From an uncultured Oscillospiraceae bacterium (lineage in GTDB: Bacteria > Bacillota > Clostridia > Oscillospirales > Oscillospiraceae), in contig CAKTEZ010000029.1 in NCBI GenBank assembly GCA_934553255.1, positions 1-18,793 on the forward strand: 18,793 nucleotides of DNA. The letters run 5' to 3'. Below the pieces are notes generated by a model. That model was not told the DNA's origin. It worked only from the letters and a program-made list of their open reading frames with translations, and searched no databases. Every line of letters starts with the position of its first letter. Position 1 is the first letter of the stretch. Below, piece after piece: positions 6,398-13,823 of the stretch. A program made the translations under genes and the position numbers.

Positions 6398-7591
6398 TCA
6401 CTTGTTCGCCATGCGGTAGACGGCGAGAATGTCGTCGTAATCGAGCGGGCGGAACTTGCCGACCGTGCGGGTGCGGAAGAAGGTGCAGCGCTCGGTCAGC
6501 TCGCGCAGCTGCTCCTCGCTCAGCACGCCGATGCCCAGCTCCGTAAAGGTGGTGGGCATGTCGATGGAGCGGAAGAATTCCTCCGTCGTGTCGATGGCGC
6601 GGAGGGCAAGGTCACGGTCGCTCTCGCCATCCCCGCGCTTGAGGCGCCACACCGCTTCGCCGTAGTGCGCGAAACGCGCGGGGTCGGCGTCGACCACATA
6701 GCGCGCCCACTGCGGCCACATGACGGAAAGGGACGCGCCGTGCGCGGCGTCGAACATCCCGGAAAGCTCATGGCCGAACTGATGCACGGAAAAGTCCTTT
6801 ACGCCGCCAAGCCCCGTGAGATTGTTGTGCGAAAGAGAGCCTGCCCACATGATCTCGCTCATCGCGTCGTAATCATGGCTGTCCCGCATCGCAACGCGGC
6901 CCGCGTCGATGACCGTGCGGAGCAGCCCCTCGGCGACCTCGTCGGTCATGCGGTTGGAGGGATGGCCCGGGTTGAAGTAACGCTCGAGCGTGTGCATCAT
7001 GATGTCCACCACGCCGCAGCCGACCTGGAAACGCGGGAGCGTGTAGGTCAGTTCGGGGTCCATAATGGCAAAGAGCGGGCGCTGAATATCGGTGTTCAGG
7101 CCGCGCTTGAGCGTCATTTCGTCGTCCGTCAGCACCGCGCTGTCGCTCGTCTCGCTGCCCGCGGCGGAGATGGTCAACACCGCGCCGAGCTTGCTCGTTT
7201 TGGTGAGCGTCGCCTTCTTGCTCCAGAAATCCCAAATGTCCGTTTCGGGGTTGGCGACGCCGTGCGCCACGGCCTTTGCCGTGTCGATCACGCTGCCGCC
7301 GCCGACGGCGAGGATAAAGTCCGCGCCGAAAGCGAGCGCCCTGCGGACGCCCTCGCGCGCGTGGGACAGGCGCGGGTTGGGCTGCACGCCGCCGAAACTC
7401 TCGCAGGCGATGCCCGCGTCGGCAAGCGTCCGCTCCAGCCGCGCGAGCAGCCCGCTCTTCACCGCGCTCTGCCCGCCGTAGATCAGAAAAACGCGCGTGC
7501 CGCCGAAGTCCTTGACCGCCTCGCCGACACGGCTCTCCGCGCCCTTGCCGAAGTATATCTTGGTAGGGCAGTAAAAATCAAATGCCTGCAT
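6398..7591 (-). CDS. Iron-containing (type III) alcohol dehydrogenase, butanol dehydrogenase/YqhD-like
   Basis: A 397-residue soluble oxidoreductase reducing aldehydes to alcohols with NAD(P)H. Motifs are GGGSVIDTAKA at 97-107 for the cofactor, and the divalent metal ligands D196, H200, H270 and H284 (VVDIMMHTLERYF and HQFGHELSGMFDAAHG), spaced as in YqhD and the clostridial butanol dehydrogenases. Cofactor preference is uncertain: the residues near 38-41 (YGGQS) resemble those of YqhD-like enzymes, but I do not rely on that. The ATG at 7591 follows AAGGAGGA by eight bases. The gene is monocistronic, with a sigma-A promoter upstream and a shared terminator downstream. It probably disposes of reducing equivalents or detoxifies aldehydes. 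Confidence 0.9.
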   Translation of the reverse strand: MQAFDFYCPTKIYFGKGAESRVGEAVKDFGGTRVFLIYGGQSAVKSGLLARLERTLADAGIACESFGGVQPNPRLSHAREGVRRALAFGADFILAVGGGSVIDTAKAVAHGVANPETDIWDFWSKKATLTKTSKLGAVLTISAAGSETSDSAVLTDDEMTLKRGLNTDIQRPLFAIMDPELTYTLPRFQVGCGVVDIMMHTLERYFNPGHPSNRMTDEVAEGLLRTVIDAGRVAMRDSHDYDAMSEIMWAGSLSHNNLTGLGGVKDFSVHQFGHELSGMFDAAHGASLSVMWPQWARYVVDADPARFAHYGEAVWRLKRGDGESDRDLALRAIDTTEEFFRSIDMPTTFTELGIGVLSEEQLRELTERCTFFRTRTVGKFRPLDYDDILAVYRMANK

Positions 7592-7623
7592 GGAACCGTC
7601 CTCCTTATGATCGTTTCTCCGTT

Positions 7624-7652
7624 ATTTTACCACGCCCGCACCTTCTTTGCAA
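7624..7652 (-). promoter_or_regulatory. Sigma-A promoter for the alcohol dehydrogenase gene
   Basis: On the minus strand TTGCAA (7652-7647), a 17-bp spacer and TAAAAT (7629-7624), about 26 bases upstream of the predicted ribosome binding region and aligned with the ATG at 7591. Confidence 0.65.
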
Positions 7653-7711
7653 GCGAGCGGAGAAAAACGAAAAACGGCACTTTTTGACGAATTATCTGTT
7701 GACATAATAAT

Positions 7712-7741
7712 TGTGGATAACTCTGTGGAAACTGTGAATAA
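7712..7741 (-). promoter_or_regulatory. Cluster of DnaA-box-like 9-mers
   Basis: Read on the minus strand: TTATCCACA (7720-7712) and TTATTCACA (7741-7733) both match TTATNCACA exactly, and GTTTCCACA (7732-7724) is a two-mismatch version. The three sites lie in 30 bases and share orientation, and the last two abut. The surrounding DNA is AT-rich against a GC-rich chromosome. No dnaA, dnaN or rpmH is in view, so an origin cannot be claimed. Confidence 0.55.
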
Positions 7742-7857
7742 CCCATATTTTGTGGCTGTTTTGCAGGTTGACGCCGTATTATTTTTTATCGGAAGCCGGA
7801 ACCTTTCCGCGATCCTGCGCCGAAATTTAACGATTTGCGGGGAACGGCGGAAAACAC

Positions 7858-7886
7858 TTGCCATTGTGGGCAAAAGCCCCTATAAT
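7858..7886 (+). promoter_or_regulatory. Sigma-A promoter for the topoisomerase B gene
   Basis: TTGCCA (7858-7863), 17-bp spacer, TATAAT (7881-7886). Transcription would start near 7893, about 32 bases before the ATG at 7925. Confidence 0.75.
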
Positions 7887-7924
7887 ATACAAGGATTGGT
7901 ATTTCACGGAAACGGAGACGAACT

Positions 7925-9925
7925 ATGGCAACGAAGCAGGCAAAGAATTACGGCAACGACAGCATCTCCCGCCTGGAGGGTGCGGACCGTGTGCGGAAGC
8001 GCCCGGGCGTCATCTTCGGCTCAGACGGACTGGACGGCTGCGAGCATGCCGTTTTTGAGATCCTCTCGAACTCCATCGACGAGGCGCGCGAGGGACACGG
8101 ACGGCTCATCACCGTCACGCGCTATGCCGACCACAGCGTGGAGGTGGAGGACAACGGCCGCGGCTGCCCCGTGGACTGGAACCCCAAGGAAAAGCGCTAC
8201 AACTGGGAGCTGGTCTACTGCGAGCTGTACGCGGGCGGCAAATACAACAACCTCGACGGCGACAACTACGAATATTCCCTCGGCCTCAACGGTCTCGGCG
8301 CCTGCGCCACGCAGTACGCCTCGCGCTATATGGATGTGACCGTGTGGCGCGACGGGAACAAATACTCCCTCCACTTCGAGCGCGGGCAGATCACCGGCAA
8401 AAAGGGCGAGGAGCTGAAGGTCGAGCCGACGGACCGCGGCAAAAAGACCGGCACGCTCACGCGTTGGCTGCCGGACCTTGATGTCTTTACCGACATCAAT
8501 ATCCCCGCCGAATACTTCACCGATGTGCTGCGCCGTCAGGCGGTCGTCAACGCGGGCATCACATTCCGCTTTCGCGATCAGGTGGGTGGAAAATTCGAAA
8601 CGCAGGATTTTCTCTACGAAAACGGCATTGTGGACTATGTGGCCGAGCTTGCCGGAGAGGGCGCGTTGACGACTCCCGTTTTCTGGGAGACGGAGCGCCG
8701 CGGCCGCGACCGCGAGGATAAGCCGGAGTACAAGGTCAAGCTTTCGTGTGCGTGCTGCTTTTCGAACCGCGTGAGCATTGTGGAGCATTACCACAACTCC
8801 TCGTGGCTCGAGCATGGCGGCGCGCCGGAAAAGGCGACCAAGACCGCCTTCGTCTACGCCATCGACAAGTATCTCAAGGACAGCAACAAGTACCAGAAGA
8901 GCGAGAGCAAGATCACCTGGCAGGACGTGGAGGACTGTCTCGTGCTGGTGTCCAACAACTTCTCCACGCAGACGAGCTACGAGAACCAGACGAAGAAATC
9001 CATCACAAACAAGTTCGTGCAGGAGGCCATGACGGACTTCCTCAAGTCCCGTCTGGAGACCTATTTCATTGAAAACCGCGTTGAGGCGCTCAAGATCGCC
9101 GAGCAGGTCCTCATCAACAAAAGGAGCCGCGAGAGCGCGGAAAAACAGCGGCTGAACATCAAGAAAAAGCTCTCCGGCAGCATCGACATCTCCAACCGCG
9201 TACAGAAATTCGTGGACTGCCGCACGCGCGATGTATCCCGCCGCGAGATCTATATCGTCGAGGGCGACAGCGCCCTCGGCAGCGTCAAGCTTTCGCGCGA
9301 CGCGGAATTTCAGGGCATCATGCCCGTGCGCGGCAAGATTTTGAACTGCCTCAAGGCCGACTACGCCCGCATCTTCAAAAGCGAGATCATCACCGATCTT
9401 CTGAAGGTGCTTGGCTGCGGCGTGGAGGTGCAGGGCAAGGCGGTCAAGGATCTCAACGCCTTCGATCTGAACAATCTCCGCTGGAACAAGGTCGTCATCT
9501 GCACCGATGCGGACGTGGACGGCTTCCAGATCCGCACGCTCATTCTGACGATGATCTACCGGCTCTGCCCCACGCTGATCCGCGAGGGCTATGTCTACAT
9601 CGCGGAAACGCCGCTCTTTGAGATCAACTGCGGCGACAAGACCTGGTTCGCTTACTCCGACAAGGAAAAGAACGACGTCGTGAAAACGCTTGAGGGCAAG
9701 CGCTATAAGGTCGACCGCTCCAAGGGTCTCGGCGAGAACGATCCCGAGATGATGTGGCTGACGACGATGAACCCCGAAACGCGCCGCCTCATCAAGGTCA
9801 TGCCCGAGGACGCGGAGGCGACCGCGCAGGTCTTTGACCTGCTCCTCGGCGACAATCTGCAGGGCCGCAAGGACCATATCGCGGAGAACGGATACAAGTA
9901 TCTGGAGCTGGCGGACATTTCGTAA
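7925..9925 (+). CDS. Type IIA DNA topoisomerase B subunit, divergent GyrB/ParE-like
   Basis: A 666-residue ATP-hydrolysing topoisomerase subunit. The GHKL ATPase shows N-box EILSNSIDE at 45-53, DNGRG at 76-80, and GLNGLG at 120-125; the transducer domain has the QTK loop at 355-357. The TOPRIM domain has EGDSA at 446-450 and DADVDG at 528-533, and the C-terminal block is GLGENDPEMMWLTTMNPETR near 601-620. Several positions depart from standard GyrB: EGDSALGS instead of EGDSAGGS, and RKRPGVIFG instead of RKRPGMYIG. This matches a second B-subunit lineage I associate with Clostridia, often labelled ParE. Together with an A subunit it would pass duplexes to relax or decatenate DNA. No A subunit follows: a secreted protein begins 34 bases downstream. 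ATG at 7925 follows GGAGAC. It should be cytoplasmic and nucleoid-associated. Confidence 0.87.
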   Translation: MATKQAKNYGNDSISRLEGADRVRKRPGVIFGSDGLDGCEHAVFEILSNSIDEAREGHGRLITVTRYADHSVEVEDNGRGCPVDWNPKEKRYNWELVYCELYAGGKYNNLDGDNYEYSLGLNGLGACATQYASRYMDVTVWRDGNKYSLHFERGQITGKKGEELKVEPTDRGKKTGTLTRWLPDLDVFTDINIPAEYFTDVLRRQAVVNAGITFRFRDQVGGKFETQDFLYENGIVDYVAELAGEGALTTPVFWETERRGRDREDKPEYKVKLSCACCFSNRVSIVEHYHNSSWLEHGGAPEKATKTAFVYAIDKYLKDSNKYQKSESKITWQDVEDCLVLVSNNFSTQTSYENQTKKSITNKFVQEAMTDFLKSRLETYFIENRVEALKIAEQVLINKRSRESAEKQRLNIKKKLSGSIDISNRVQKFVDCRTRDVSRREIYIVEGDSALGSVKLSRDAEFQGIMPVRGKILNCLKADYARIFKSEIITDLLKVLGCGVEVQGKAVKDLNAFDLNNLRWNKVVICTDADVDGFQIRTLILTMIYRLCPTLIREGYVYIAETPLFEINCGDKTWFAYSDKEKNDVVKTLEGKRYKVDRSKGLGENDPEMMWLTTMNPETRRLIKVMPEDAEATAQVFDLLLGDNLQGRKDHIAENGYKYLELADIS

Positions 9926-9959
9926 GGCCGCCGCTCCGAAAACCGGAAAGGAGAACCCC

Positions 9960-11528
9960 ATGAAACGAATTTTGTCCCTTATGCTGGCGCTGGTCATGGC
10001 GCTGGCGCTTGCCGTCCCCGCAAGCGCGGACGGCGAGGATATTGGCATCATCGGCGGAGCCGACGGCCCAACCTATATTCTTGTCAGCGCCGACCCGAAG
10101 GCCTCCGCGACGGTTTCGAAGGAACAGCGCGAGCAGAGCGTCGAGGCGCTCGGCGGCACGGTCGGACAGACCAATGTGCTGCTGAACGACAAATGCATCT
10201 CCTTTACGGACGCCGCGCCCGAGGCGAAAAACGGCCGCACGATGGTCCCGCTGCGCGCCACGCTGGAGGCGATGGGCGCGACGGTGGACTACGAGCAGGC
10301 CACCAAGACCGTCACGGTGACGGGCGAGAAGGCAAGCTTCACCCATGTGATCGGCAGCGACGTCATCACGCTCTCCGACGGCACGGCGGTGAAGATGGAT
10401 GTCGCCTCCTACTCCACGCCGTCGAACCGCACGATGGTACCCGTGCGCTTTTTCTCGCAGGTGCTTGGCTACGATGTTTACTGGGACAACGACTACAAGC
10501 TCGTTTTCCTGCTCGATGAAGCGGTCTGGACCGCGCGCACGGACAGCGGCTTTACGGTCCTCAACGAACACATTGCAAAGTCCGCCGAGACCGTTGACCT
10601 CACCCGCAGTCAAAAGCAGGACGTGACCATGAGCGGCACGCTCCGCCTTACGGGCGAGAACGGTCAGACCCGCTCCGCCTACTGGTCCGGCGCCGTCAGC
10701 GCGCTGATGGGCAAGGAGGGCGCCGCCCTGCGTGTGACCGCTGACCTCGAAAACCTGCTGACGCTGTTCCCAAGCGACGGGAGCGCGCTGCCCGCGGAGC
10801 TTCGCGCGCCGCTCGCCGACCTCGACTTTGAAATACGCTATGCCGAACGGCTGTACGCCCGTTCTCCCCTGCTCAACGCGCTGATGGAGCGCGCGCTGGG
10901 CGGCGATACGAAGCTGGGCGCCGACACATGGTACGCGGCGGACACGCAGGGCATGAGCTTTGCCGCGCTTTACAGCAGCCTTTACGGCGGCGCGAAGTCC
11001 TCCACCGTCGGCAGTATGCTCTATGCCGCGCTGCGGCAGGGCGACGCGAACCACTTCTTCCGAAGCTGGACGGAGGCCGAACAGACCCGCGCGCTGCTGG
11101 AGGCTCTCGTGGGCGACAAGTTCCTCACCAGATCCGGCAGCCGCTGCACACGGCATATCGGCATGGAGGAGCTGGCGGCGCTGTATCAGCAGCTCGGCAC
11201 GACGGCTTACGGCAGCGTGGAGGGTCTGGAGCGCGGCGGGCTGCTCGCGTTTTCCCTTGATCTGACCCTCCGTACCGACGGCAGCGCGGAGACCGCGCTC
11301 TCGTTCGCCGCGAAGGGCGCGGACGGCACGCCCGTCCGTCTGAGCTGCACGGTCTCCGACACAGGCCGCACCGAGACCGTTTCCGGCAGCCTGCAGGCGG
11401 AGGGAAAGTACGACCTGATCTTTCGCATGACCGGCTCGACCCGCGCGACGAGCGAGCCCGTTGCCGCCGTCCCGCCCGAGGGCGCGGCGGTCCTCGACCT
11501 CGCCGCCCTGACGCAGCCAGGAAAATGA
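9960..11528 (+). CDS. Secreted copper amine oxidase-like (stalk) domain protein of unknown function
   Basis: A 522-residue exported protein. Residues 1-23 are a clear signal peptide (MKRILSLMLALVMALALAVP then ASA, with likely cleavage before D24). Mature sequence opens with DIGIIGGADGPTYI at 27-40. Residues about 70-190 form a copper amine oxidase N-terminal-like ('stalk') domain with two half repeats, NGRTMVPLRATLEAMGATVD and SNRTMVPVRFFSQVLGYDVY. This domain is common in Firmicute surface proteins and does not imply amine oxidation. The rest, about 330 residues, is not recognisable and has no transmembrane or LPXTG end, so the protein is likely secreted or loosely wall-bound. AAAGGAG lies upstream of the ATG at 9960. 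Only 34 bases separate it from the topoisomerase gene, so co-transcription is likely although the functions look unrelated. Confidence 0.8.
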   Translation: MKRILSLMLALVMALALAVPASADGEDIGIIGGADGPTYILVSADPKASATVSKEQREQSVEALGGTVGQTNVLLNDKCISFTDAAPEAKNGRTMVPLRATLEAMGATVDYEQATKTVTVTGEKASFTHVIGSDVITLSDGTAVKMDVASYSTPSNRTMVPVRFFSQVLGYDVYWDNDYKLVFLLDEAVWTARTDSGFTVLNEHIAKSAETVDLTRSQKQDVTMSGTLRLTGENGQTRSAYWSGAVSALMGKEGAALRVTADLENLLTLFPSDGSALPAELRAPLADLDFEIRYAERLYARSPLLNALMERALGGDTKLGADTWYAADTQGMSFAALYSSLYGGAKSSTVGSMLYAALRQGDANHFFRSWTEAEQTRALLEALVGDKFLTRSGSRCTRHIGMEELAALYQQLGTTAYGSVEGLERGGLLAFSLDLTLRTDGSAETALSFAAKGADGTPVRLSCTVSDTGRTETVSGSLQAEGKYDLIFRMTGSTRATSEPVAAVPPEGAAVLDLAALTQPGK

Positions 11529-11538
11529 CAAATGGTGA

Positions 11539-11574
11539 AATAAGGGCGCGCTCCCACGGGAGCGCGCCCTTATT
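11539..11574. terminator. Bidirectional terminator between convergent genes
   Basis: A long perfect inverted repeat, AATAAGGGCGCGCTCCC and its complement around a small CACG loop, with AT-rich flanks on both sides. It terminates the topoisomerase/stalk transcript and the mscS transcript. Confidence 0.9.
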
Positions 11575-11578
11575 CGAT

Positions 11579-12511
11579 TCATTTCGCGGTGGGTGACAGC
11601 ATGGTACAGCCGTCGGAAAAGAGATTGATCACGGCGAGCCGCATTCCATCTGCCGTAAAGAGAAGAGCGCAGTCGAACTGAGGCGCGTGAAAGGTGAGTG
11701 TCGTGCCGTCTCCGTTGGAAAAGACAACATCACCGTCGTTCCGGATGCGTACACGGGCCTCGTAGGGCAACTCGGGCGCCTCCCATGTAAAGCGGCAGCT
11801 GCTCTGCGTACCGCTCCCGCCGCTGCCGAGGCCGAAGCTGCCTGTTCCATCGGCATCGAAGTGCAGCTCGGTGTAATACACCGGTTCGGAGGGATCGTCC
11901 GACACCCAGTCATAGCCGGTAAGCAGGCTAAGCGTTGGGCGCGTGAGATATGCGGCGGCGGGCGGCAGGGTGTAGCCGGAGATGGGCTGCGCGTCGGCAA
12001 GACCGCCGAACGGCTCGCTCATGTGCAGCGTATCGTCCTGCACCCATGCCGTGTCGGAGGCGGTGACACTACGCAGGACGGTGCTGCTCGCGGCGGATGT
12101 GACCTCAGCGTAGCCGCAGGTGTAGGCGGCCGCGCCGTCCGGCTGCCCAGCCCAAGTGAAGCGGAGCAGCTGGCCGTCCTCTTCCCACCAGCCAACGCCG
12201 TCGGAAAAGTGAACAACAGCGCCGTTCTCATACTGCCAGCTCGTATCAAGAAGTTCCGATGCGCTCGGCGCGTCGGTGCGGCCAACGGGGGCGGGATCAT
12301 CCGGCTGCGCGCCGCTGCCGCCGGTGACGGCGGTGAGCGTGGTCGTCGTGAGCAGCAGCCCCGCGACGAGCAGGTATTTGGCGCGGCTCATTTTGGCGCG
12401 CGGCGGGATGCCGTCCGCCGCGGGGTCGGCGGCGGGAAACTCTTTGGGTAGAGGCGCGCTTTCCGGCGAGGAGGAGAACTCCTCCGGAATGGGGGTATAT
12501 TCCCGCTCCAT
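11579..12511 (-). CDS. Single-pass membrane protein of unknown function, coupled to mscS
   Basis: About 310 residues. A Pro/Glu/Ser-rich cytoplasmic start (MEREYTPIPEEFSSSPESAP) is followed by one transmembrane segment near residues 45-62 (AKYLLVAGLLLTTTTLTAVT) and an extracellular part of about 245 residues. Within that part two segments look similar in texture: a W/G/D-rich stretch LLDTSWQYENGAVVHFSDGV near 84 and a later LHFDADGTGSFGLG... RFTWEAPELP stretch. I recognise no family. The ATG at 12511 is preferred because GGAG lies eight bases upstream; an ATG two codons earlier at 12517 overlaps the mscS stop as ATGA but is only three bases from that site. Either way it is translationally coupled to mscS and may act with the channel or in the envelope. 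Confidence 0.7.
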   Translation of the reverse strand: MEREYTPIPEEFSSSPESAPLPKEFPAADPAADGIPPRAKMSRAKYLLVAGLLLTTTTLTAVTGGSGAQPDDPAPVGRTDAPSASELLDTSWQYENGAVVHFSDGVGWWEEDGQLLRFTWAGQPDGAAAYTCGYAEVTSAASSTVLRSVTASDTAWVQDDTLHMSEPFGGLADAQPISGYTLPPAAAYLTRPTLSLLTGYDWVSDDPSEPVYYTELHFDADGTGSFGLGSGGSGTQSSCRFTWEAPELPYEARVRIRNDGDVVFSNGDGTTLTFHAPQFDCALLFTADGMRLAVINLFSDGCTMLSPTAK

Positions 12512-12513
12512 GC

Positions 12514-13473
12514 TCATTTCTCCGTCCGATGCACCACGATCTGCGGGAACGGAATCTCGATGCCCGCGCGGTCAAAGCCAAGCTTCACCTCGCGGTTGAT
12601 GAGCCGCGGAGCCTTATAGATGTCCTGCTCGCGCACGGCGGCGGTGATGCGCAGCACCACGCCGCTGTCCGCCAGACTCTGCACGCCGGAGTAGACGGGC
12701 GCTTCGGCAAACACTTCGGGATACTTCGCCTGAATATCCGTCAGCAGGTCCGCGAGCGTCTTTTCCACGCGCTCAAGGTCCTCGTTGTAAGAAACGGATA
12801 CCTCGGTCATGGCGACGCTCTGCGCGGCGGAGCGGTTGAGAACATTTCGCAGGTCGGAGTTGTTGATGATCTTGATGTTGTCGCCGGAATCGCGGATGTA
12901 GGTGGTGCGGATGCCGATGCGCTCGACCGTGCCGCGGAAGCCGCCGACCTCGATGATGTCGCCGACATTGAATTGATTTTCAAACACGAGGAACACGCCT
13001 GTCACCACATCGGCCACGAGGCTTTCCGCGCCGAAGCCGATGATCAGCGCTAAAACGCCGACGCTGGCGAATATGGTGCTCACATTCACCCCCACGATGG
13101 ACAGGCCCCAGAAAATGCCGATCAGCGCCGTCAGATAGCTCACGGTGCTTTGCAGCATCGTCACGGCGGAGCGGGCCTTGCCCGTGGTCGGCTTCACATG
13201 CGCGAGAACATAGTCTGCAATGGTGGTCATCAGCATGAGCAGCAGTACCATGGCGATAAGCTTGAAGACCGTCGCCCAGTTCAGGGTGATCGCGCCGACG
13301 ATGCTGTCCACATCGCCGAACAGACTGGTCCACACATCGCCGATGGAGCGCTTCGCCTCGGGCGAAAGGAAGGGGATCAGCGTCGGGTTCGTCACCAGCA
13401 AAAAGGCGACGAGGACGACTGCGTAGGCAATGATCTTTTTCGGGTTGGCAGGCTTTTTCAACTTCGTATTCAC
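12514..13473 (-). CDS. MscS-family small-conductance mechanosensitive channel
   Basis: A 319-residue membrane channel that opens under membrane tension to release solutes in hypo-osmotic shock. Transmembrane segments lie near 14-34, 68-91 and 104-127, and the pore helix with its gate is near 132-165 (TIFASVGVLALIIGFGAESL, then VADVVTGVFLVFENQFNVGD). The MscS beta domain follows (GDIIEVGGFRGTVERIGIRT, then IINNSDLRNVLN), and a soluble C-terminal alpha/beta domain ends at FPQIVVH. The length and single extra N-terminal helix resemble the YkuT-like Gram-positive members. The start codon is GTG at 13473, with AAGGAGG eight bases upstream. It has its own promoter and overlaps or abuts the unknown membrane protein downstream. 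Confidence 0.93.
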   Translation of the reverse strand: MNTKLKKPANPKKIIAYAVVLVAFLLVTNPTLIPFLSPEAKRSIGDVWTSLFGDVDSIVGAITLNWATVFKLIAMVLLLMLMTTIADYVLAHVKPTTGKARSAVTMLQSTVSYLTALIGIFWGLSIVGVNVSTIFASVGVLALIIGFGAESLVADVVTGVFLVFENQFNVGDIIEVGGFRGTVERIGIRTTYIRDSGDNIKIINNSDLRNVLNRSAAQSVAMTEVSVSYNEDLERVEKTLADLLTDIQAKYPEVFAEAPVYSGVQSLADSGVVLRITAAVREQDIYKAPRLINREVKLGFDRAGIEIPFPQIVVHRTEK

Positions 13474-13517
13474 GCAAAGCTCCTCCTTGTGCCGGACATA
13501 GCCGATGTGATGTACGG

Positions 13518-13546
13518 ATTATACCATCTCCCTGCCCGCTTTGCAA
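13518..13546 (-). promoter_or_regulatory. Sigma-A promoter for mscS
   Basis: On the minus strand TTGCAA (13546-13541), a 17-bp spacer and TATAAT (13523-13518). It lies between the copper-operon terminator and the mscS GTG start, giving a leader of about 38 bases. Confidence 0.75.
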
Positions 13547-13582
13547 TTCTCCTCTGCCAAAAAACGGCAGAAAAGCGAAAAA

Positions 13583-13604
13583 GGGCGCGCCGTGCGGCGC
13601 GCCC
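13583..13604 (-). terminator. Terminator of the csoR-copA operon
   Basis: Stem GGGCGCGCC / GGCGCGCCC with a four-base loop, followed on the minus strand by TTTTTCGCTTTTC. It lies about 10 bases past the copA stop. Confidence 0.88.
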
Positions 13605-13613
13605 CTCGTGCCT

Positions 13614-13823
13614 TTATTCGATGCCTGTGACCTTGTATTCCTTGTCCTCCACGGTCTTTTTGAGCGTGCCGTCGTCCACGGGAGCCTGCAGCGTCACCAC
13701 AGCGGTCCCCGCGGTGTGGCTGACCTCCGCGTCCACGACCTCGGGAATGGCCTCCAGCGCCTTCTTCACGGTCGCCTCGCAATGGGCGCACATCATGCCT
13801 TCGATCTTCATTGTCTTTTTCAT
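13614..13823 (-). CDS. copZ: Possible internally initiated CopZ-like copper chaperone (nested in frame in copA)
   Basis: Inside copA, an ATG at 13823 in the copA frame has AAAGGAG upstream (13839-13833) with nine bases between AGGAG and the ATG. Translation from it would give 69 residues beginning [17 protein letters not shown], a complete ferredoxin-like heavy-metal domain of the size and motif of CopZ, ending at the copA stop. The preceding linker codons are AT-rich (AAA, AAT, ACA, GTA) unlike the rest of copA and look like former intergenic DNA. So this may be a separate copZ whose upstream stop was lost, leaving both a fusion and an independent start. The sequence supports the possibility; whether the free chaperone is made is inference. 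Confidence 0.55.
   Translation of the reverse strand: MKKTMKIEGMMCAHCEATVKKALEAIPEVVDAEVSHTAGTAVVTLQAPVDDGTLKKTVEDKEYKVTGIE

Larger units (their letters stand above)
7592..7924. other. 333-bp divergent intergenic region
   Basis: This gap separates the alcohol dehydrogenase (minus) and topoisomerase B (plus) genes. It holds a promoter for each gene and, between them, an AT-rich stretch (about 7681-7790) with three DnaA-box-like 9-mers. I see no credible small gene; open frames here have no ribosome binding site and no recognisable product. Confidence 0.7.

Noticed and set aside
7592..7924. Chromosomal replication origin
   Set aside because: DnaA-like boxes are present, but no dnaA, dnaN, recF or rpmH and no clear unwinding repeat; recorded only as a box cluster.
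8021..10051. A 676-codon open frame on the minus strand, antisense to the topoisomerase gene
   Set aside because: It lies opposite a gene with complete GHKL and TOPRIM motifs and shows composition typical of a shadow frame.
9798..11582. A 594-codon minus-strand open frame opposite the stalk-domain gene
   Set aside because: No ribosome site or recognisable domain; it would read through the bidirectional terminator.
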